Below are positions 7,398 through 12,945 of a DNA stretch of 28,881 nucleotides, one piece after another. Below the pieces are notes generated by a model. It ran no database searches. It had not been told where the DNA came from and worked only from the letters and a program-made list of their open reading frames with translations. Every line of letters begins with the position of its first letter. The first letter of the stretch is position 1. The DNA comes from CAZYTO01 sp964650405 (GTDB taxonomy: Bacteria; Acidobacteriota; Thermoanaerobaculia; Gp7-AA8), in the NCBI GenBank assembly GCA_964650405.1, contig CAZYTO010000026.1, forward strand, positions 1-28,881. Direction: 5' to 3'. Position numbers and translations under genes: made by a program.

Positions 7398-8033
7398 ATG
7401 CAGATCGTTCTGGCCGCAGTCGAGCGTGAGCTCGCGCGCGCATGGGAGAGCCAATGCACCGACCGGCCCGGAGTCCGCGTGCACCACGGCTCGATTCTCG
7501 ACCTCGAAGTCGATGCCGTCGTCAGTCCGGCCAACAGCTTCGGCTTCATGGACGGCGGCATCGATCTTCTGTACAGCTCATTCTTCGGGTGGCAGGTTCA
7601 GGACCGTCTTCAGGAGGCGATCCGGCAACGGCACCACGGTGAGTTACTTGTCGGAACCGCCGAAATTGTCGAGACGGACAACGCGCGGATCCCGTTCGTG
7701 ATCGCCGCCCCGACGATGCGTGTGCCGATGATCCTGCGGGACACGGTCAATCCCTATCTCGCCGCACGAGCGGCGCTGTTGCTCATCAGACACGGACGGT
7801 TCTCCCGCGGCAGCCTGGCGGGAGAGCCCGTCTCCTCCGCCATCCGCTCCGTCGCTTTTCCGGGGCTCGGTACCGGCGTAGGGCGGGTCAACTTCGACAC
7901 CTGTGCGCGTCAGGTGGCGGCGGCGATCGACGACGTGCTCACAGGTCAACTGTTTCCCGACTCATGGCGGGAGGCACAAGTACGCCATCAATTGCTGTAC
8001 GGCGAAGAGACGCGCGACCTTCAGCGTGGCTGA
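7398..8033 (+). CDS. Macro-domain protein, predicted ADP-ribose binding/hydrolysing
   Basis: Macro domains bind ADP-ribose and many remove it from proteins, nucleic acids or metabolites. In this 211-residue product the ADP-ribose loop is VSPANSFGFMDGGID at residues 42-56, preceded by 'VRVHHGSILDLEVDAV' and followed by 'IPFVIAAPTMRVPM'. The second phosphate loop is 'AFPGLGTGVGRV'. This layout (PANSFGFMDGGID and APTMRVPM) is that of a bacterial stand-alone macro family also seen near phage and NAD-metabolism genes. I start at ATG 7398 rather than the GTG one codon earlier. The gene ends 10 bases before the PARG-like gene, and the two are probably one transcription unit with related chemistry. 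Whether it acts on protein, DNA or free ADP-ribose cannot be read from sequence. Confidence 0.88.
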   Translation: MQIVLAAVERELARAWESQCTDRPGVRVHHGSILDLEVDAVVSPANSFGFMDGGIDLLYSSFFGWQVQDRLQEAIRQRHHGELLVGTAEIVETDNARIPFVIAAPTMRVPMILRDTVNPYLAARAALLLIRHGRFSRGSLAGEPVSSAIRSVAFPGLGTGVGRVNFDTCARQVAAAIDDVLTGQLFPDSWREAQVRHQLLYGEETRDLQRG

Positions 8034-8043
8034 GGCGGATTCG

Positions 8044-8893
8044 ATGACTCGCACGGAAAGGGCGCGGGTCGCCCAGGAAACGCTCGAGATTGTCAGGCGG
8101 GGCGCTTACACCGCCTCCAGTGGGACCACCGTGTCGATCGCGGAGCTCGTGACGTCCTGCGTACAGGCGACTGTCTTCTATCCGCCGGAACAGACTGCGG
8201 CTCTGAGAGTCCGCCAACGCGATCTTCCTGGAGCGGAATCGCGCGCGCGCATCGAGGTGCGAAACGAGACGACACTCGCGGCGATCCTGCGGCTGTCGCC
8301 TCACGGCGCCGTGGCTGCTCTGAATTTCGCGTCTGCAAAAAACGCCGGCGGCGGCTTTCTCGGCGGAAGCGAGGCACAGGAGGAATCGCTGGCACGCAGC
8401 TCCGCGCTCTATGAGGCGCTCCAGCACGCGCCGGAGTATTACAGGCTTCACCGGGAGGGACGATCGACGCTGTACACCGACGCGATGATCCTCTCGCCCG
8501 GCTGTCCGGTGTTTCGCGAATGACGCGGGCACGCTTCTCGCTGAACCGGCGCTGGCGACGTTCATCACCAGTCCGGCGCCCAATGCCGGCGCCATCGCGG
8601 CCAACAGCCCTGCCGACGTTCCACGCATCGGTCCGACGCTCCTCCAGCGCGCCGAGCTGGTACTCGCGCTGGCGTCGCATGCGCAGGCTCGCCAGCTTGT
8701 GCTCGGGGCATGGGGCTGCGGCGTGTTTCGTAACGACCCGGCCATGGTCGCGGGCGCATTCGCCTCGTTGCTCGCCGGCGACGCTTCCTGGTCCCGTCAT
8801 TTCGAACGGATCGTGTTTGCCGTATACGACCGCTCGCTCTCCCAGACGACCTACCAGGCCTTTCGTCACGCACTGACGTTCGAGCGGGCCTGA
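8044..8893 (+). pseudogene. Microbial PARG-like protein (TIGR02452/DUF2263 type), frameshifted
   Basis: Microbial poly(ADP-ribose) glycohydrolase-like family. The first frame (8044-8523, 159 residues) has the N-terminal 'RARVAQETLEIVRRGAY' and 'NETTLAA'. Its catalytic signature is GGGFLGGSEAQEE (residues 102-114, the GGG-X-QEE motif), and it later reads 'STLYTDAMILSPGCPVFR'. It then meets TGA at 8521-8523. The second frame continues without gap from 8519: NDAGTLLAEPALATFITSPA, then 'LVLGAWGCGVFRNDPAMVA' and 'RIVFAVYDRS', ending at 8891-8893. One extra base around 8517-8520 explains the break, giving an otherwise full-length protein of about 283 residues. The catalytic half precedes the break, but the C-terminal half completes the fold, so a true frameshift should inactivate it. 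Ten bases after the macro-domain gene. Confidence 0.85.
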
Positions 8894-8921
8894 GTTTCGT
8901 TCCGATCTGCCAGGCCCGGCC

Positions 8922-10022
8922 TCACGACACCGTCTTCTTGAATGCCCGGGCACTGGCGGCGATGAGCACCACGGAGAGCGCCAGCAGCGCGGCCACCGGC
9001 TGCCAGAGATCGTCGAAGTTCGCGCCGCGGATGACGATGCCGCGCGCGATCTGGATGTAGTACGTGGCGGGCAAGAGGCGGGAGACGATCTTCAGCGGCC
9101 CGGGCAGCGCCGAGATCGGGAAGACGTAACCGGAGAGCAAGACGGAGGGCAGCATGATGCCCATCGCCTTCTGCATCGCTTCCATCTGCGTCTTGGCCTG
9201 CGACGAGACCAGCAGCCCGACGGACAGCAGGGCCAGAAGGTAGACCGGCGAGAGGAGCATGAGCAGGCCGATGCTGCCGTGGATGGGGACGCGGAAGAGC
9301 AGGTTCATCAGCACCACGATCACGATGAGCTGCGCGTAAGCCAGGATGAGGTAGGGCAGCAGCTTCCCCACCACCACCGCCAGCGGCGAGACCGGGGTGA
9401 CCATGAGCTGCTCCAGCGTGCCGCGCTCCCGCTCTTTCACGATGGCGAACGCGGAGAGGATCGTGCCGGAGAACGTCAGCAGGATGGCGATGAGGCCGGG
9501 GATCAGCAGGTTGGCGCTGCGCATGTCCGGGTTGAAAAGCGTGACGGGATGCGCGTCGACGGGCAGGGTCTGCCGGCCGGTGAGCATGCGCTGGACGTTG
9601 TTCGAGAGGATGACGCCGTTGGTTGCACTGAGCGCCGAGGAGGCGATGGTGGAGTCGGAACCGTCGATGAGGACGAGCACGTTTGCCGTGCGGTTGAGCT
9701 GCAGGTCGCGCGCGTAGTCCGGCGGGATCTCGATGCCGACCTGGGCGTGGCCGGCCACGATGATGCGCTCCAACTCGGCGTGCGAGTACGCGCTCCGGAT
9801 GATCTGCAGGTACGAGGTGTTCCGGAACTGATCCAGCAGTTGCCGGCTCTCCTGCGTCCGGCTCTGGTCGAAGACGACCGTGGGGATGTTCTTCGGGTTC
9901 ATGTCGATGACGCCGAAGAGGATCAGCTCGAACACCGGCACGAGGAAGGCGAACATGAGGGTGCCGCGGTCGCGCAGCATCTGCGTGATCTCCTTGCGGA
10001 AGATTGCCCAGAACCCGTTCAT
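8922..10022 (-). CDS. ABC-2 type transporter permease
   Basis: Membrane subunit of an export ABC transporter; 366 residues. One N-terminal helix (about 20-44, GTLMFAFLVPVFELILFGVI) is followed by a large external domain (about 45-175, with 'PKNIPTVVFDQSRTQES' and 'VGIEIPPDYARDL'). Five or so C-terminal helices come next, with the family motif 'VKERERGTLEQLMVTPVSPL' between helices two and three. This is the YhhJ/YbhR-like arrangement. The start is the ATG at 10022 with a strong site (GGAGGTGA); a longer open frame upstream is the shadow of the ATPase gene. ATGA overlap with the ATPase stop indicates translational coupling. E. coli YbhFSR-type systems have two permeases. Only one is present here, and the next gene leftwards is on the other strand, so it presumably forms a homodimer. 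Confidence 0.92.
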   Translation of the reverse strand: MNGFWAIFRKEITQMLRDRGTLMFAFLVPVFELILFGVIDMNPKNIPTVVFDQSRTQESRQLLDQFRNTSYLQIIRSAYSHAELERIIVAGHAQVGIEIPPDYARDLQLNRTANVLVLIDGSDSTIASSALSATNGVILSNNVQRMLTGRQTLPVDAHPVTLFNPDMRSANLLIPGLIAILLTFSGTILSAFAIVKERERGTLEQLMVTPVSPLAVVVGKLLPYLILAYAQLIVIVVLMNLLFRVPIHGSIGLLMLLSPVYLLALLSVGLLVSSQAKTQMEAMQKAMGIMLPSVLLSGYVFPISALPGPLKIVSRLLPATYYIQIARGIVIRGANFDDLWQPVAALLALSVVLIAASARAFKKTVS

Positions 10023-10999
10023 CGCATCACCTCCTGCCGCCGCGCTTCCACTTCCTTCCCGCGTACTTCCGTGAGCCGCACGAAGACGTCCTCCAGCGAG
10101 GGATCGATCGGGCTCACCACCACCCGGCCCGCACCGAATGATTCGAGGTCGCTCTTGAGCTTCCCGTCCGTCACATTCGCGTCGATGAGCAGGTGCAGCG
10201 CCGTTCCGAAGATCGTCGCCGCCTTGACGTACTGCAGTGTGCGGGCGGAGGTCATGAGCGCGGCGACGCCTTCCGAGCATTCGGCCTGCACCCGGCGCGT
10301 CCCCTCCGGTGTGACCTCGGGCAGTTTCTTGAGCGCATCCGGACGGCCGCTGACGATGAGCCGGGAGAGGTAGAGGTAGGCCACGGACGCGCAGCGCTCG
10401 GCCTCGTCCATGTAGTGCGTGGTCACGAACATGGTGACGCCGCCGCCGGCGAGCTCGAAGAGGAGGTCCCACAGCTCGCGCCGCGCCACCGGATCGATGC
10501 CGGCGGTCGGCTCATCCAGGAAGAGCACACGCGGCCGGTGCATCAACGCCGCGGCCAGGGCCAGGCGCTGCTTCCACCCGCCCGAGAGCGCGCCCGCCAG
10601 CCGCTCCCGGTACGGCCCGATGTGCGTGAGGTTGATCGCCCATTCGATGCGCTCGGTGCGCTCCGCCCCCTTGAGCCGGTAGATGGCGCTGAAGAACTCG
10701 AGGTTCTCCTGCACGGTGAGGTCGCGATAGAGCGAGAAGGCCTGGGAGACGTACCCGATGTGCTGGCGCACCTGCTCGCCTTCGCGGTCGACGTCGAAAC
10801 CATCGACCGTGGCGTGGCCGGAGGTCGGCTGGAGCAGGCCGCAGAGAATGCGGATGAGCGTGGACTTGCCGGACCCGTTCGGACCGAGGAGTCCGAAGAT
10901 CTCGCCGCGTGGCACCTGCAGGGTCACGTCGTCGAGCGCGCGGAACTTGCCGAAGTCCTTCGTCACGCCCTGGACGTCGATGCCGATCTCGCTGCTCAC
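10019..10999 (-). CDS. ABC transporter ATP-binding protein
   Basis: ATPase subunit of the export system; 326 residues. Walker A is GPNGSGKST (39-47), the signature is LSGGWKQRL (138-146) and Walker B is VLFLDEP (158-164), followed by 'TAGIDPVARRELWDLL' and the H-loop in 'FVTTHYMDEAERC'. The Q-loop lies in 'IGYVSQAFSLYRDLTVQENL'. About 90 residues after the nucleotide-binding domain form the short C-terminal extension common in ABC-2 exporters. The start is the GTG at 10999, which overlaps the stop of the membrane-fusion gene (GTGA); the in-frame region further upstream is shadow sequence. A 4-base overlap with the permease follows. The substrate is unknown; related YbhFSR and YhiI-YhiH-YhhJ systems export cations, drugs or hydrophobic compounds. 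Confidence 0.93.
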   Translation of the reverse strand: MSSEIGIDVQGVTKDFGKFRALDDVTLQVPRGEIFGLLGPNGSGKSTLIRILCGLLQPTSGHATVDGFDVDREGEQVRQHIGYVSQAFSLYRDLTVQENLEFFSAIYRLKGAERTERIEWAINLTHIGPYRERLAGALSGGWKQRLALAAALMHRPRVLFLDEPTAGIDPVARRELWDLLFELAGGGVTMFVTTHYMDEAERCASVAYLYLSRLIVSGRPDALKKLPEVTPEGTRRVQAECSEGVAALMTSARTLQYVKAATIFGTALHLLIDANVTDGKLKSDLESFGAGRVVVSPIDPSLEDVFVRLTEVRGKEVEARRQEVMR

Positions 11000-11958
11000 T
11001 CCGGATTCCCCTTCACGCCGAGGTCGACGTCGGCGGCCATGCCCGGCTTGAGTTTCGGGTTCGGATCGACGAACACCTTCACGCCGTACACCTGCTCGGC
11101 GCGCTGGGAGCGCGTCTGCACGTTGCGCGGCGTGTACTCGCCCTGCGGGTTGATGCTGGCCACCTTGCCGGTGATGTGCTCGTCCGGGTACGTATCGAGG
11201 CTGACTTTCACGTTCTGGCCGACGTGAACGAGCTCCAGCTCCGTCTCCGGCACGAAGACCCGCACCCAGAGCTGGCTCGACTCCAGGATCTCGGCGATGC
11301 TCTGGTTCGGCGCCACGAGGTCTCCGGGGCGGAGCCCGAACGACTGCACGGTGCCGGTGACGCTCGCGTAGACGTTGCACTCGGCATGCTGCTTCTGCAG
11401 CGAGGCCAGGCGCCGGGCCTGTTGCTCGACCTGGGCGCGGAGCATCTCGACGTCCTCGGGACGCGACCCGAGCTTCATCACCCGCAGGTCCTCGGCCGAC
11501 GTCCGGGCCTTCGTGGCCGCGGCGTCGAGGGACTCGTGCGACGCGATCCCGGCGCGGTAGAGCGCTGCGAAACGGGCGTGCTCCTTCTCGTCGTTTTCGG
11601 AGATCGCGGCGGCCTTGGCGATGTCCTCGGGCCGATTGCCGGCGATGGCTTTGGCCAACTGCGCCTTCGCGGCGTCGATGGCCGCGGCCTGTTCGGCGAT
11701 CTGGCGGTCGAGCGTGTCGGTCTCGAGCTGGACGATGAGCTGGCCGGCCTGCACCGGCTGGCCCTCATCGGTCAGAACGCGGGCCACGCGGCCGCCGACG
11801 AGCGACCCCACGTTGACGGTCCGGGCCTCGAGTGTTCCGGAGAGGACGATTTCCTTCGGCTGGCGCGCCAGGCGAGCCCACAACAGCCCGGCCACGGCCA
11901 GGCTGAGAAGGACGACGACGATCACGATTCGCTTGACGATGGTTGCGGCTTTTGCCAC
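10996..11958 (-). CDS. HlyD-type membrane-fusion subunit of the ABC exporter
   Basis: Periplasmic adaptor linking an inner-membrane exporter to an outer-membrane channel; 320 residues. One N-terminal membrane anchor (IVKRIVIVVVLLSLAVAGLL) is followed by the first lipoyl half ('LEARTVNVGSLVGGRV'), a long alpha-hairpin (about 75-170, rich in Ala/Gln/Glu, with 'NRPEDIAKAAA' and 'SRPEDVEMLRAQVE'), the second lipoyl half ('VTGTVQSFGLRPGDLVAPNQ') and a beta-barrel domain ending 'PNPKLKPGMAADVDLGVKG'. This is the YbhG/YhiI type. The start is the GTG at 11958, seven bases after a GGAGG; a nearby GTG four codons upstream is possible. The stop overlaps the ATPase start by four bases. The tetR frame runs into the beginning of this gene. 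Confidence 0.9.
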   Translation of the reverse strand: MAKAATIVKRIVIVVVLLSLAVAGLLWARLARQPKEIVLSGTLEARTVNVGSLVGGRVARVLTDEGQPVQAGQLIVQLETDTLDRQIAEQAAAIDAAKAQLAKAIAGNRPEDIAKAAAISENDEKEHARFAALYRAGIASHESLDAAATKARTSAEDLRVMKLGSRPEDVEMLRAQVEQQARRLASLQKQHAECNVYASVTGTVQSFGLRPGDLVAPNQSIAEILESSQLWVRVFVPETELELVHVGQNVKVSLDTYPDEHITGKVASINPQGEYTPRNVQTRSQRAEQVYGVKVFVDPNPKLKPGMAADVDLGVKGNPE

Positions 11959-12577
11959 GAGTACCTCCACTGACGATGGCTCCCTCGGTCCAGAGCTCGA
12001 TGAGCGCGTCGATGTACGGCGGGAGCGGATAGGGTTGGGGGGAGATGTTGAAGATGTGGTGCAGGGTGACGTAGGAGTGCAGGGTGCCCATGAAGAGCAA
12101 GGCCGCCGCCCGCGGGTCGAAGGCGCGGATGCGGCCCGCCTCCATGGCCCGCCGGAAGTAGTCGCAGACGGCCGCCAGCCCGCGCCGCGGCGGACTGTCG
12201 GGCGCATCGGTGTCGAACGGCACGACGAGTTGCCGTGAACGGCTGTGCATGTAGACGGCGATGTTCTCGGCCACGATGTGCTCGGCGAAGGGGATGAATT
12301 GCTCGGCGATCCCGCGCAGGATCTGGCGGGGGTCGGCCTCGGCCGCGTCGACGTTCGCCAGCTCGAGCAGGAACGGCGGCGGCGCGGGAACGGCGTTCTG
12401 CATGGCCGCGAAGAAGAGAGCCTGCTTGGACTCGAAATGCCGGAGGACGGCGGCGGGCGTCACGCCGAGGACGGCGGCAATGTCGGCCAGCGTGGCGGCG
12501 TCGAAACCCTTCTCGCCGAAGACGCGACGGGCGGCCTGGAGCAGTTCATCCCTGGTGATGCGCGGTGGTCGGCCCAT
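11765..12577 (-). CDS. TetR/AcrR-family repressor of the ABC export operon, with anomalous tail
   Basis: Helix-turn-helix repressor that probably controls its own operon. The N-terminal domain is 'ITRDELLQAARRVFGEKGFD' and 'TLADIAAVLGVTPAAVLRHF' (HTH about 27-50), then a ligand-binding domain with 'ILRGIAEQFIPFAEHIV', 'PRAAALLFMGTLHSYVTLHH' and the usual final helix 'YIDALIELWTEGA' at about 190-203. The frame then continues 66 codons as an arginine/proline-rich tail (RGKSRNHRQANRDRRR...) that lies over the hlyD gene in another frame. Such a tail is not part of the family, so a stop or a single base may be missing near 11965-11980. A perfect palindrome overlaps the start codon. Gene order tetR-hlyD-ATPase-permease resembles cecR-ybhGFSR of E. 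coli. Confidence 0.85.
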   Translation of the reverse strand: MGRPPRITRDELLQAARRVFGEKGFDAATLADIAAVLGVTPAAVLRHFESKQALFFAAMQNAVPAPPPFLLELANVDAAEADPRQILRGIAEQFIPFAEHIVAENIAVYMHSRSRQLVVPFDTDAPDSPPRRGLAAVCDYFRRAMEAGRIRAFDPRAAALLFMGTLHSYVTLHHIFNISPQPYPLPPYIDALIELWTEGAIVSGGTRGKSRNHRQANRDRRRPSQPGRGRAVVGSPGAPAEGNRPLRNTRGPDRQRGVARRRPRGPRSDR

Positions 12578-12603
12578 TTGTAAATGAACGTATATTTACA
12601 AAT
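12576..12603. promoter_or_regulatory. TetR operator palindrome over the tetR start
   Basis: ATTTGTAAAT and its exact reverse complement ATTTACAAAT are separated by eight bases (GAACGTAT). The site covers the tetR start codon and the presumed -10 region, so a bound repressor would block transcription of the whole export operon. It is AT-rich in a GC-rich setting. Confidence 0.8.
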
Positions 12604-12615
12604 GCAGTTTGTCAA
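12587..12615 (-). promoter_or_regulatory. Promoter of the tetR-ABC export operon
   Basis: On the minus strand TTGACA (12615-12610) is followed after 17 bases by TACGTT (12592-12587). The start point would be near 12580, about three bases before the ATG at 12577, giving a nearly leaderless message. The -10 lies inside the operator. Confidence 0.55.
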
Positions 12616-12648
12616 GGCGGGCCGGGGGCCGGGGACGTTTTGTAACAA

Positions 12649-12684
12649 GGCGAGCGGGAGACGGGCGAGCGGCGAGCGGGAGGA
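12649..12684. repeat. Short tandem repeat (gcgagcggg type)
   Basis: The unit gcgagcggg recurs three times with small spacers (ggcgagcgggagacgggcgagcggcgagcggg). It is non-coding as far as I can see. Confidence 0.45.
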
Positions 12685-12713
12685 GGTGCAGGCAGCTTGT
12701 GAGCCGAATCGTC

Positions 12714-12802
12714 TCACGCGGAGGCGCGGAGGAAGCAGAGATTTGAGCTCTCCTCCGCGTCTCTCCCTCAGCGTCCTCAGCGTCCTCCGCGTCTCCGCGT
12801 GA
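12714..12802. repeat. Long inverted repeat between tetR and the TonB receptor
   Basis: The 20-base arms 12714-12733 (TCACGCGGAGGCGCGGAGGA) and 12783-12802 are reverse complements with one mismatch, separated by 49 bases that contain further cctc/gcgtc iterations. The right arm is part of a run cctcagcgtcctcagcgtcc followed by tccgcgtctccgcgtg. The structure suggests a dispersed palindromic element. I see no transposase or gene in 12604-12894. Confidence 0.6.
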
Positions 12803-12894
12803 CCGTTTCTTCGCTCAGGATGAGCTTCATTCTCGCCTGAGCGTTGTCTCCGCTCCCCGCCCCCGCTCGCCGCAACCCGCTCGCCGCAAAACGA

Positions 12895-12922
12895 AAAAGC
12901 GGCGACTCGCGTCGCCGCTTTT
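12895..12922 (-). terminator. Intrinsic terminator of the TonB receptor gene
   Basis: A perfect 12-base stem (AAAAGCGGCGAC / GTCGCCGCTTTT) with a four-base loop lies 23 bases after the receptor stop. On the minus strand it is followed by a T-rich run (TTTTTCGTTTT). Confidence 0.85.
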
Positions 12923-12945
12923 CGTACAAGAGCTGCGCGTAGTTT

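Noticed and set aside
9279..11227. Plus-strand open frames of 364 and 344 codons across the ABC operon
   Set aside because: Shadow frames of the minus-strand permease, ATPase and HlyD genes, whose motifs are unmistakable.
12714..12802. CRISPR-like array
   Set aside because: The repeats form one inverted pair and short iterations; there are no equal-length spacers and no cas genes.
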